In this document: one piece after another, positions 22,201-29,391 of the stretch
How the letters are laid out: each line of letters starts with the position of its first letter
Numbering within the stretch: position 1 is the first letter of the stretch
From: DASVBE01 sp036375995
GTDB taxonomy: Bacteria > Actinomycetota > Actinomycetes > Streptosporangiales > Streptosporangiaceae
Reading direction: 5' to 3'
Assembly (NCBI GenBank): GCA_036375995.1
Contig: DASVBE010000064.1
Span: 1 to 36,540, forward strand
Length of the DNA stretch: 36,540 nt
Notes under the pieces: generated by a model
What the model was told of the DNA's origin: nothing
The model's input: the letters and a program-made list of their open reading frames with translations, nothing else
Databases searched by the model: none
Translations under genes and position numbers: made by a program

Positions 22201-22806
22201 GTGGCAGACGACTTCGGGTTCCCGGCGACCGGCTCGGCGCAGGTGCACATCCTGCAGGAGGGCTACGCCCGGGACGCAGGCGACAGCAGCGCGGTGGCCA
22301 GCACGGTCACCCTCATCGTCGAGGGCGACGCGGTGATCATCGTGGACCCGGGCATGGTGCCCTCGCGGGAGCGGCTGCTGGCCGCGCTGGCCGGGCACGG
22401 GCCCGGTCCCGGCGACGTCACCGATCTGGTGTTCAGCCATCATCACCCGGACCACACGGTCAACGCCGCGCTGTTCCCGGCGGCCAGGATCCACGACCAC
22501 TGGGCCGTCTACCTGGACGACAAGTGGACCGACAGGGATGCTGAGGGGGCCCAGCTGAGCCCGTCGGTGCAGCTGATCCGCTCCCCCGGGCACACCCCGG
22601 AGGACATCAGCACGCTGGCGGCCACCCCGGACGGCGTATTCGTGTGCACGCACGCCTGGTGGAGTGCCGAGGGGCCGGCCGACGACCCGTTCGCGCCGGA
22701 CCGCGAGGTGCTGCGGGCCAGCCGGGAGCGGATCCTGGGCGTAGCGCAGGTCATCATCCCCGGGCACGGGCCCTCGTTCCGGCCCGGCGAGAGCACGCCG
22801 CGCTGA
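22201..22806 (+). CDS. MBL-fold metallo-hydrolase
   Basis: 201 residues, starting with a leaderless GTG. The zinc-binding HxHxDH motif is SHHHPDHT (His80, His82, Asp84, His85). His131 lies in SPGHTPED and His189 in IIPGHGP. At the place of the usual metal-bridging Asp (normally GD before the strand end) the sequence reads VCTHAWW, so the bridge is absent or taken by His151, as in some MBLAC1-like members. The fold is that of glyoxalase II/MBLAC1-like hydrolases acting on thioesters, phosphodiesters or lactones; the substrate is unknown. A convergent-gene terminator follows. Confidence 0.85.
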   Translation: MADDFGFPATGSAQVHILQEGYARDAGDSSAVASTVTLIVEGDAVIIVDPGMVPSRERLLAALAGHGPGPGDVTDLVFSHHHPDHTVNAALFPAARIHDHWAVYLDDKWTDRDAEGAQLSPSVQLIRSPGHTPEDISTLAATPDGVFVCTHAWWSAEGPADDPFAPDREVLRASRERILGVAQVIIPGHGPSFRPGESTPR

Positions 22807-22865
22807 CGGCGCGGGGCGCCCGCGCGGGCACCGGTGCGAGCCGGCGCCCGCACGGGCAGTCCCCC

Positions 22866-22905
22866 CGGTAGGCGGGCAAGCGTCCGGCCGCCTGCCCGCC
22901 TACCG
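22866..22905. terminator. Bidirectional terminator hairpin between MBL and ATPase genes
   Basis: A 13-bp perfect stem: CGGTAGGCGGGCA (22866-22878) pairs with TGCCCGCCTACCG (22893-22905), 14-nt loop. It is located between convergent stops at 22806 and 22908. Confidence 0.65.
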
Positions 22906-22907
22906 TC

Positions 22908-23540
22908 CTAGCCGCCTGCCACGCCCTGGCGGCTGCCCTGCCCCCCCGGCCGTCCCGGCCGGGGGACGATCGATAACAAGGCCGGGTGCGCGGGCTCGGG
23001 CCAGGCCGGGCCGCCGCGGCTGCCGGCCAGGCTCAGCGCGGCCCACACGGCCTTCTGCCGGCCGCCCAGCATCGTCCAGCCCCAGCTGCTGCTCAGCGCC
23101 TGGACGACCTGCAGGCCCCGGCCGGCCTCCGCGGTGGGGTCGACCGGCTGGAGCACTGGCGGCTCCGGGCTGCCGTCGGCCACCACGCAGATCAGGTAGC
23201 TGGCGCGCTGCCACAGGGTCAGGTCGACCGGGCCGCGGTCGCTGCCCGGCGGCGGCGCGGTCATCCGGGCTCCGTAGCACAGCGCGTTCGTGACCAGCTC
23301 GGACACCACCACAGCCGCGTCCGGGTAGATCACGCACAGGTCCCACTGGCGCAGCACCTCGCGGGTGAACTCGCGCGCCGCGTGGGGGGTAGCCGGCTCG
23401 GCCGCCGCGCTGGGCAGCGCCCGGCCTGGCGGCCCGGCGACCGGCAACGGCAGCAGTCCGGGCGGGATGGCGGATTCCCCTAGCGCAAATCCGCCATCAA
23501 GGCGCGCGCCCGCTGGTGCGGCCTGCTGTCCTCGGTGCAT
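22908..23540 (-). CDS. RsbW-like ATP-binding regulatory protein (HATPase_c_2)
   Basis: 210 residues. A Pro/Ala-rich N-terminus (to about 50) precedes a GHKL ATPase of the anti-sigma-factor kinase (RsbW/SpoIIAB-like) type. The N-box is VVVSELVTNALCYGA (about 77-91), the G1-type motif VADGSPEPP, and the G2 motif AEAGRGLQVVQALSSSWGW; the C-terminus is Pro/Gly-rich. These proteins phosphorylate or sequester partner regulators; in actinomycetes many copies pair with DUF397 and XRE-DUF5753 genes, as in the whiJ/abaA-type clusters affecting development and antibiotics. Here it is divergent from the DUF397-XRE pair across a 231-bp spacer with a palindrome. The start ATG has only a weak SD. Confidence 0.84.
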   Translation of the reverse strand: MHRGQQAAPAGARLDGGFALGESAIPPGLLPLPVAGPPGRALPSAAAEPATPHAAREFTREVLRQWDLCVIYPDAAVVVSELVTNALCYGARMTAPPPGSDRGPVDLTLWQRASYLICVVADGSPEPPVLQPVDPTAEAGRGLQVVQALSSSWGWTMLGGRQKAVWAALSLAGSRGGPAWPEPAHPALLSIVPRPGRPGGQGSRQGVAGG

Positions 23541-23619
23541 GTGGTGAAATCCCAGGGCCTGACGCGGAGTGCGCGGGCGGGACGGCCCGCACCTCCGCTA
23601 CGATGCCAGCCAGGATGTG

Positions 23620-23651
23620 CAAGTGCAAGTGCTGATGCACGTGCATTGACA
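23620..23651. promoter_or_regulatory. Palindrome and direct repeats in the ATPase/DUF397 spacer
   Basis: ATGCACGTGCAT (23635-23646) is a perfect 12-bp palindrome. It is preceded by two GTGCAA units and a GTGC, and followed directly by a consensus-like TTGACA (23646-23651). The position between the divergent ATPase gene and the DUF397-XRE pair makes it a candidate binding site for the XRE protein. No clear -10 follows the TTGACA at standard spacing. Confidence 0.45.
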
Positions 23652-23771
23652 AATCACTGCCGTTGCCGGAACGCGCCGGGGCCGGGGGGCCCGGGCCCTT
23701 TGGGACGGCCATTCCCGCCCTCCGGGGCCGCCACCAGTGAATTCCGCTGAATTCAACCGAAGGGAAACGAT

Positions 23772-24008
23772 GTGAACCCCGCCAACATCGAAGACCTCGC
23801 CGCCGCGCTCAGCGAGGCTGCCTGGCGCAAGAGCCAGCGCAGCAACCCCAGCGGCAACTGCGTCGAAGTGGCCAGGCTCGGCCAGCAGGCCGTCGCCATG
23901 CGCAACTCCCGGCACCCGGACGGGCCAGCGCTGGTCTTCACCACCGAGGAATGGGACGCGTTCATCACCGGCGCCCGGGCCGGCGATTTTGGTGAAGTGC
24001 CTGGCTAA
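23772..24008 (+). CDS. DUF397 protein
   Basis: 78 residues from a GTG behind GAAGGGAAACGAT. The family signature is complete: AWRKSQRSNPSGNCVEVA, then VAMRNSRHPDGPALVFTTEEWDAFI and GDFGE. DUF397 proteins are small partners of the adjacent XRE-DUF5753 regulators in actinomycetes, where they are thought to modulate repressor activity (WhiJ-type systems). Here the XRE gene starts 74 bp downstream on the same strand. Confidence 0.93.
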   Translation: MNPANIEDLAAALSEAAWRKSQRSNPSGNCVEVARLGQQAVAMRNSRHPDGPALVFTTEEWDAFITGARAGDFGEVPG

Positions 24009-24082
24009 GGACGGAATGCCGTCTGGCGCCACGGGTTCCCGGCATGGCAGACTGCCGGGGTCTGCTGTTCTGGGGAGGGCAC

Positions 24083-24991
24083 ATGGTGTCAGGGGAACCG
24101 GACGGCGGCCTGCTCCGGGACTTCACTGAGCCATCGGGCGACGCCGGGCCCACGGTTCTGCGTCTGCTGCTGGGCGCGCAGCTGCGCAAGCTGCGCGAGG
24201 CCAGGCACATCTCGCTGGAGGATGCGGGCCGGCAGATCCGCAGCTCGCACTCGAAGATGAGCCGTCTGGAGCTTGGCCGGGTCGGCTTCAAGGACCGGGA
24301 CCTGACGGACCTGCTGGCCCTGTACGGGGTCACCGGCCAGGCTGAGGTCGAGGCCCTGCGGGCGCTGGCCAAGCGGGCCAACGCCCAGGGCTGGTGGCAC
24401 GACTACTCCGACGTGCTCGAGGGCTGGTTCGAGGCCTACGTCGGGCTCGAGGAAGCCGCCAGCCGGATCCGGGCCTACGAGCTCCAGTTCGTGCCCGGCC
24501 TGCTCCAGACGCCGGAGTACGCCCGGGCGGTCACCCTCCTCGGGCACGGCGGCGCGGATGGCGCCGAGATCGACCGCCGGGTCGGCCTGCGGATGGCCCG
24601 CCAGGCGCTGCTGGACAGCCCGCGGGCCCCGCACCTGTGGGTGGTGCTCGACGAGGCGGTGCTGCGCCGCCCAGTCGGCCGCCCGGATGTCATGCGCGGC
24701 CAGCTCAGGCACCTGCTGGCCTGCGCGCAGCGGCCGGGGATCACCCTGCAGGTACTGCCGTTCAGGGTGGGCGGGCACGCCGCGGCCGGCGGCCCGTTCA
24801 GCATCCTCCGGTTCGCCGAGCCCGACCTGCCCGACATCGTGTACCTGGAGCAGCTGACCAGCGCCCTGTACCTGGACCGGCGGGACGCGGTCGAGCACTA
24901 CATCGAGGTCATGGACCGGCTCTGCGTGACCGCGCTGCCCGCGCAGGAGAGCATGGAGATGATCGCGAACGTGCTCGGCGTCAGGCTGTAG
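24083..24991 (+). CDS. XRE-family transcriptional regulator with DUF5753 domain (WhiJ-like)
   Basis: 302 residues. The N-terminal helix-turn-helix (about 20-80) is LGAQLRKLREARHISLEDAGRQIRSSHSKMSRLELGR. The rest is a DUF5753 ligand/partner domain: YVGLEEAASRIRAYELQFVPGLLQTPEYARA, LRMARQALL, VLDEAVLRRPVG, ITLQVLPFRVGGHAAAGGPFSILRF, and DIVYLEQLTSALYLDRRDAVEHY. The ATG at 24083 is set by GGGAGG 4 nt upstream; an ATG at 24044 would add 13 residues without an SD. It is expected to repress or activate near genes with its DUF397 partner and the ATPase, possibly in development or secondary metabolism. Confidence 0.92.
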   Translation: MVSGEPDGGLLRDFTEPSGDAGPTVLRLLLGAQLRKLREARHISLEDAGRQIRSSHSKMSRLELGRVGFKDRDLTDLLALYGVTGQAEVEALRALAKRANAQGWWHDYSDVLEGWFEAYVGLEEAASRIRAYELQFVPGLLQTPEYARAVTLLGHGGADGAEIDRRVGLRMARQALLDSPRAPHLWVVLDEAVLRRPVGRPDVMRGQLRHLLACAQRPGITLQVLPFRVGGHAAAGGPFSILRFAEPDLPDIVYLEQLTSALYLDRRDAVEHYIEVMDRLCVTALPAQESMEMIANVLGVRL

Positions 24992-25041
24992 CCGGGCCCG
25001 GGGCCGGCCGCTGGGCGGCCGGCCGTTCAGGCGCCGGCTGG

Positions 25042-26952
25042 TCAGCGGCCGGCCGCGTAACCCTGCATCCCGCGCGGGTTGGCGGCGGCGTACAGGAACC
25101 CGCCGTCCCTGGACACCGCGCTGATCCGGCCCAGCGACCATGGCGGCCTGACCTCGACGTGGTGCCCGCGCTGCCGCAGCTGGGCGAGCACGTGCTCGCC
25201 GACCCGCTCCTCGGCGGACAGTGACCGCGGCACCGACCCGCGCGGGTAGAACGACGACGGGAAATGGTCGGTGTGGTAGGCCGGGGCGTCGATGGCCTCC
25301 TGCAGGTTCATCCCGTACACCACGTGGTTCAGGAAGAACCCCATCGTCCACTGGTCCTGCTGGTCCCCGCCGGGCGTGCCGAAGGCCAGGTACGGCTCGC
25401 CGCCGCGCAGCACCAGGCCCGGTGACAGCGTGGTCCGCGGGCGCCGGCCCGGGGCCAGTGAGCTGGCGAAGCCCGGGGTGAGCGCGAACATCTGGGCGCG
25501 GCTGCCGAGGCAGAACCCGAGCCCGGGGATGACCGGGGAGCTCTGCAGCCAGCCGCCGCTCGGGGTGGCCGAGACCATGTTGCCGAACCGGTCCGCGACG
25601 TCCAGGTGGCAGGTGTCGCCCGGGCCGAGCTCGGCCGCGCGGCCGCGGGTGGCCGGGCCGCGGGTGGCCGGGCCGCGGGTGGCCGGGGCGGCGGCCGCGG
25701 GCAGCGTCCCGCCCAGCGTGGGGTCGCCGAGCCCGCCGGCGGCCGCGCGCGCCAGCGTGCGGCCGTCGGGACGGAAGAAGCCCAGCGCCGGGTCGGCGAC
25801 CGGGAACCCGGCCAGCGCGTAGCCGGGCAGCCCCGGCATGACCCCGGCGGGCGCACCAGGCCGCAGGTCGGCGGACGCCTCCGGGCCGACCAGCGGGCGC
25901 CGCTGGTCGGCGTACCCGGCCGACAGCAGCTCCGCCAGCGGCACGCTGCTCTGCCGCGGGTCGCCGTACCAGGCCTCACGGTCGGCGAAGGCGAGCTTGG
26001 CGCACTCGGTCACGGTGTGCACCAGGTCCGTGCTGCCCGGCCCCATCGCGGCCAGGTCGAACCCGCGGAGCAGGGCAAGCTGCTGCAGGAACACCGGGCC
26101 CTGGCCCCACGGCCCGGTCTTGCACACGGTCAGGCCGCCGAACTCCAGCCTCGCCGGGGCTTCTGCGGAGGACCGCCAGGAGGCCATGTCCTGGCCGGTC
26201 AGCAGCCCGCGGTGGCGCTCGCCGGTGATGTCCATCACCTCGGCGGTGGCCAGGTAGGCGTCGATGGCCTCGGCCACGAAGCCCTCGTACCAGGCCCGCC
26301 GGGCGGCCTCGATCTGGACCTCCCGGCCCGGGCCCGCCGCCTCGGCCTCGTCCAGGATGCGGGTGTAGCAGTCGGCCAGCGGCTTGTTGGCGAAGCGGGC
26401 GCCGGGGGCGGGCACCCCGCCGTCCAGGTAGATCTCGGCCGACGTCGGCCAGTGGTCGCGGAACAGGCCGGACACCGCGTCGATCGTCGCGCTGGCGGTG
26501 CCCAGCATCGGGTAGCCGTCCCTGGCGTAGCCGATCGCGTACTGCATGACCTCGCGCAGCGGCAGCAGGCCGTGCTCGAGCAGCCGCATCCAGGTGCCGA
26601 ACGCCGCGGGCACGGTCGCCGCCAGCAGGCCGTTGCCGGGGACCAGGTCCAGGCCCAGCGCGGTGTACGCCCCGATCGTGGCCGCAGCCGGCGCGACCCC
26701 CTGGCCATCGAGCACGAACACCCCGTCGCCGGCCGCGTCGTAGCCGATCACCGGCACCTCGCCGCCGGGCCCGTTCAGGTGCGGCTCGACCACCTGGAGC
26801 ACCAGGCCGGTGGCCACGGCGGCGTCGAACGCGTTGCCGCCCTTCTCCAGGACCGCCAGCCCGGCCGCGGACGCGAGCCAGTGCGTCGAGGCCACCATGC
26901 CGAACGTGCCGGCCAGCTGGGGGCGGGTGGTGAAGGTGGGACTGCCGGGCAC
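25042..26952 (-). CDS. Gamma-glutamyltransferase-family Ntn-hydrolase
   Basis: 636 residues, a GGT-like precursor that should self-cleave before Thr447 (LGPGDTCHLDVADRFGNMVS), the nucleophile of the small subunit. Other landmarks are AVLEKGGNAFDAAVATGLVLQVVEPHLNGPGG, LATVPAAFGTWM-type loops, CKTGPWGQGPVFLQQL, and RPRTTLSPGLVLRGGEPYLAFGTPGGDQQDQW. The usual DGRETAP substrate loop reads DGQGVAP, so the gamma-glutamyl alpha-carboxylate Arg is missing. It may be a GGT-like acylase or amidase rather than a glutathione hydrolase. No signal peptide is seen. A tandem ATRGP repeat (424-437) precedes the cleavage site. The GTG start has AGGAGG 5 nt upstream. Confidence 0.88.
   Translation of the reverse strand: MPGSPTFTTRPQLAGTFGMVASTHWLASAAGLAVLEKGGNAFDAAVATGLVLQVVEPHLNGPGGEVPVIGYDAAGDGVFVLDGQGVAPAAATIGAYTALGLDLVPGNGLLAATVPAAFGTWMRLLEHGLLPLREVMQYAIGYARDGYPMLGTASATIDAVSGLFRDHWPTSAEIYLDGGVPAPGARFANKPLADCYTRILDEAEAAGPGREVQIEAARRAWYEGFVAEAIDAYLATAEVMDITGERHRGLLTGQDMASWRSSAEAPARLEFGGLTVCKTGPWGQGPVFLQQLALLRGFDLAAMGPGSTDLVHTVTECAKLAFADREAWYGDPRQSSVPLAELLSAGYADQRRPLVGPEASADLRPGAPAGVMPGLPGYALAGFPVADPALGFFRPDGRTLARAAAGGLGDPTLGGTLPAAAAPATRGPATRGPATRGRAAELGPGDTCHLDVADRFGNMVSATPSGGWLQSSPVIPGLGFCLGSRAQMFALTPGFASSLAPGRRPRTTLSPGLVLRGGEPYLAFGTPGGDQQDQWTMGFFLNHVVYGMNLQEAIDAPAYHTDHFPSSFYPRGSVPRSLSAEERVGEHVLAQLRQRGHHVEVRPPWSLGRISAVSRDGGFLYAAANPRGMQGYAAGR
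25642..25686 (+). repeat. Three 15-bp tandem repeats in the GGT-like gene
   Basis: GCCGCGGGTGGCCGG occurs three times in a row (25642, 25657, 25672) with no changes. On the coding strand it gives repeated ATRGP just before the self-cleavage site of the GGT-like protein. Confidence 0.85.
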
Positions 26953-27119
26953 GGGCGCCTCCTGCGCGAGATGGGATCATCATGACGTTACCCTCCTGTG
27001 ACCCGGAAACCGCATGCCCACCTGCGGCAATTACGGCAAATGCGAGGAACCGCGGTTATTGCCAGGCTGGCGGGATGCTGCAACCGGCGCGCCTGCGCCG
27101 CCGTCTAAGGGGCGCGGCT

Positions 27120-27125
27120 GATAAT
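27120..27125 (+). promoter_or_regulatory. Candidate -10 box of the DUF4232 lipoprotein gene
   Basis: GATAAT lies 29 bp before the GTG start at 27155 in an otherwise GC-rich spacer. The inferred start near 27132 leaves room for the AAGAGGT SD. No convincing -35 is seen. Confidence 0.35.
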
Positions 27126-27154
27126 GAGCCGCCAGACGGGGAAAAGAGGTCACC

Positions 27155-27799
27155 GTGACGTCTCTGCGCGTTCCGCGGCACCTGATCACGATCACGGTGC
27201 TGGCCGGCACCGCGCTGCTGGCCGCGGCCTGCGGCCCGTCAGGCTCGCCGGCCCCGGCTCCCACCGTGACCAAGACGGTGACGGTCACGCCCACATCGCC
27301 CGGGTCCGGGGGCAGCGGCACCCCAGGGCCCGCCCCGACCGGTACCGGGTCCCCCGGGCCCGGAGCCTGCCCGACCAGCGCGCTGCACCTGTCCATCGGG
27401 ACCGGCAACGGCGCCGCGGGCAGCATGTACTACCCGCTCGTCTTCACGAACGCCTCCGGCTCGCCCTGCACGCTGTTCGGCTTCCCCGGGGTCTCGTTCG
27501 TGACCGGGATAGGCGGCAGCCGGATCGGCCACGCCGCGACCCGCAAATCCGATGCGCCGAGGCAGACCGTGACGCTGGCCCCGGGCGGGGTGGCACACGC
27601 CACCCTGCAGGTCGTGCAGGCCCTGAACTTCCCGCCGGCCAAGTGCCAGCTGACCACCGCGCACTGGCTGAAGGTCTACCCGCCGAACCAGACTGAGCCG
27701 GTGTACCTGGACTTCACCGCCAAGGCCTGCCAGGCCACGGCGAAGGACGTCACGGTCCTGAACGTCGCCCCCGTGCGGCCCGGCGCGGCCGATTCCTGA
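27155..27799 (+). CDS. DUF4232 lipoprotein
   Basis: 214 residues, exported and probably lipid-anchored. The signal peptide (hydrophobic ITITVLAGTALLAAAC) ends in a lipobox-like LAAAC with Cys26. A low-complexity Thr/Pro/Gly linker (about 30-70) leads to a DUF4232 beta domain (71-207): LHLSIGTGNGAAGSMYYPLVFTN, SPCTLFGFPGVSFV, VTLAPGGVAHATLQV, KCQLTTAHWLKVYPPNQTEPVYL, and a final Cys pair consistent with disulfides outside the membrane. The function is unknown; it is common in actinomycete cell envelopes. The GTG start has AAGAGGT 4 nt upstream. Confidence 0.87.
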   Translation: MTSLRVPRHLITITVLAGTALLAAACGPSGSPAPAPTVTKTVTVTPTSPGSGGSGTPGPAPTGTGSPGPGACPTSALHLSIGTGNGAAGSMYYPLVFTNASGSPCTLFGFPGVSFVTGIGGSRIGHAATRKSDAPRQTVTLAPGGVAHATLQVVQALNFPPAKCQLTTAHWLKVYPPNQTEPVYLDFTAKACQATAKDVTVLNVAPVRPGAADS

Positions 27800-27836
27800 C
27801 CTGGCCAGACAACCCCGGGACGCCCCGCTGGCGTCG

Positions 27837-27842
27837 TACCGT
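27837..27842 (+). promoter_or_regulatory. -10-like box before an orphan 5' stub
   Basis: TACCGT lies upstream of GGGAGG (27864-27869) and the GTG at 27879: a complete initiation region in front of a 33-codon ORF. Confidence 0.35.
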
Positions 27843-27878
27843 CCGGCAGCGGGCCGGCGCCCTGGGAGGCGAAACCAG

Positions 27879-27980
27879 GTGAAGTCACCCATCAGGCTGG
27901 GCTGGGTAGGCCGCGGCGCGGGCCGTCGCGGTCAGCCGGCGCCCGGGTGCTCGCCGGGGACGACGATGCCCGCCTCGTAG
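27879..27980 (+). pseudogene. Orphan 5' stub of an unknown gene
   Basis: A GTG with a good SD (GGGAGG, 9 nt) opens a 33-residue frame that begins MKSPIRLGWVGRGAGRRG and then stops at a TAG (27978-27980) inside the antisense LuxR remnant. The first residues look like a natural N-terminus (basic, then hydrophobic), but the frame soon runs into sequence that is coding on the other strand. I infer that the 5' end of one gene was joined to the 3' end of another. A genuine small protein cannot be excluded. Confidence 0.3.
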
Positions 27981-28090
27981 GCCAGGATCACGGCCTGCAC
28001 CCGGTCGCACAGGCTGAGCTTGGCCAGCACGTGGCCGATGTGGGTCTTCACGGTCGCCTCGCTGAGGAACAGCGCGGCGGCGCATGGATA
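27932..28090 (-). pseudogene. 3' remnant of a LuxR-family response regulator
   Basis: The reverse strand encodes the last two helices and tail of a NarL/LuxR HTH: LFLSEATVKTHIGHVLAKLS followed by DRVQAVILAYEAGIV, ending at 27932. The receiver domain and the first half of the HTH are missing. Upstream the frame continues only as Pro/Arg-rich sequence unrelated to the family, and no partner histidine kinase is present. The 5' border near 28090 is where the similarity ends and is approximate. Confidence 0.72.
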
Positions 28091-28202
28091 GGAATCGGCC
28101 CGCGGCCGGGCGGGGCAGGCCGGGCGGGCCGGCCGGCTGGCGGCCGGGCTGACTCGCTGACCGTGAGACCATGAGCAGCGGGCGAAACGGAGGCAGGGAT
28201 CA

Positions 28203-28667
28203 ATGCGCGGAGCGAGCCGCCTCCGGGGCGTGCGGGCCGTCGCGGCGGCCTGCCTCCTGGCGGGCGGCGCCGCGCTGCTGACCGCCTGCGGGCATGCCCT
28301 GGGCGCCGGCGGCGGCATCCACGTCTCCGGGGCGTCCATCCCGCTCCCGGCCGTCCCCGGGCGCGCCGATGCCTACCTCGATATCAGGAACAACGGCCCG
28401 GCCGACCAGCTCGTCTCGGCCCGGACCAGCGAGGGCGGCACGGTCACCTTCAGCGCCCCGGCGGCCGGTTCCCCGGCAATGCGCACCGTGCCCAACATCC
28501 CGATCCCCTCGCACGCCACCCTCCGGCTGGTGCCGAACGGCGCGCACCTGACGATCACCGGCGCCAGGGCGCTGCCGGGCGGCACGCAGATCACGCTGAC
28601 CCTGGTGTTCGCCAAGGCGGGCAAGGTCTCGGTGCCCGCCGTGATCGCTAATGCGCCCGCCAGCTGA
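28203..28667 (+). CDS. PCu(A)C-like copper-chaperone-family lipoprotein
   Basis: 154 residues. The signal peptide (AVAAACLLAGGAALLTAC) has a lipobox LTAC with Cys29, so it is probably anchored outside the membrane. The mature part matches the PCu(A)C fold: ADAYLDIRNNGPADQLVSA, SPAMRTVPNIPIPSHATLRLVPNGAHLTITG, TQITLTLVFAKAGKVSVPAVI. PCu(A)C proteins deliver Cu(I) to cytochrome oxidase through two His/Met pairs. Here Met93 and His115 are present, but the partner Met of the HxM pair is Thr117 and the first His-Met pair is missing, so copper binding is doubtful. The gene starts 30 nt beyond a purine-rich SD region (GGAGGCAGGGA). No senC or cox genes are near. Confidence 0.75.
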   Translation: MRGASRLRGVRAVAAACLLAGGAALLTACGHALGAGGGIHVSGASIPLPAVPGRADAYLDIRNNGPADQLVSARTSEGGTVTFSAPAAGSPAMRTVPNIPIPSHATLRLVPNGAHLTITGARALPGGTQITLTLVFAKAGKVSVPAVIANAPAS

Positions 28668-28752
28668 CCCGGCCGCCGGGGCCCGCGCCACGAACAACTC
28701 GCGCCACGGATGACCGGCACCACAGGTCCCCAGCTTGCGGCATCGCCAGACG

Positions 28753-28763
28753 AGATATATCTT
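28753..28763 (+). promoter_or_regulatory. AT-rich promoter with palindrome before the second DUF1707 gene
   Basis: AGATATATCT (28753-28762) is a perfect 10-bp palindrome, and TATCTT (28758-28763) fits the TANNNT -10 pattern. It stands out in a very GC-rich spacer 40 bp before the ATG at 28803. Confidence 0.45.
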
Positions 28764-28802
28764 TTTCCTGTCAGCAATGGCGCACGGCCTACGGAGGATC
28801 GG

Positions 28803-29291
28803 ATGGCTTCAGGACCGGACCTGCGTATCGGTGACGCCGAACGGGACATGACCACCCGGCAGCTGCGGGAGTGCTTCGCCCAGGGGCGGCTGACCATCGA
28901 CGAGTTCAACGACCGCCTCGGCCAGGCGCTGGCCGCGACCACCCAGCCCGAGCTGGACCGCCTCACCTACGACCTGCCGCCCACCAGGCCCTCCCCCGCG
29001 CCGCTGCCGTACACCGCGGGCTACCGCGGCGGCCCGCGCTACGCGGACCGCCCGCAGCGGGATTACGGCGGCTGGCAGGGGCAGGGCGCCAGCTCCGGCT
29101 GCGGCACCCAGATGCGGTCCCGCCTGACGATGGTGCTGGTCGGCCTGTTCGTGCTCGGGCTGCTGCTGTCGACGATGATCACCCCGCTGGCGATGTTCCC
29201 GTTCGGCGGCCGCCTGGCGATCCTGCTGCTCGTCCTCGGCGTGCTGCGCGGCATCGTCCGCCGCCTCTTCGGCCTCGGCCGCCGCCGCTGA
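28803..29291 (+). CDS. DUF1707 membrane protein
   Basis: 162 residues. The DUF1707 module (LRIGDAERDMTTRQLRECFAQGRLTIDEFNDRLGQAL...LDRLTYDLP) occupies about 5-60. A Pro/Gly/Tyr-rich linker follows, then two C-terminal hydrophobic helices (about 102-122, MVLVGLFVLGLLLSTMITPLA, and 128-148, LAILLLVLGVLRGIV) and an Arg-rich end. This differs from the LiaF-like partner of the DUF1707 gene at 17012; the two share only the N-terminal module. The ATG at 28803 is set by GGAGG 5 nt upstream. The function is unknown; probably a membrane-bound regulatory or stress protein. Confidence 0.82.
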   Translation: MASGPDLRIGDAERDMTTRQLRECFAQGRLTIDEFNDRLGQALAATTQPELDRLTYDLPPTRPSPAPLPYTAGYRGGPRYADRPQRDYGGWQGQGASSGCGTQMRSRLTMVLVGLFVLGLLLSTMITPLAMFPFGGRLAILLLVLGVLRGIVRRLFGLGRRR

Positions 29292-29391
29292 CCCGGCTCT
29301 GACCCGGCCCCTGACCCGGCCCGGACAGGGCCCGGACTGTCGGTACGGCGTGCCAGTATCGGCAGTGAGGTAAACGGGCGGAGGCAGTGTC

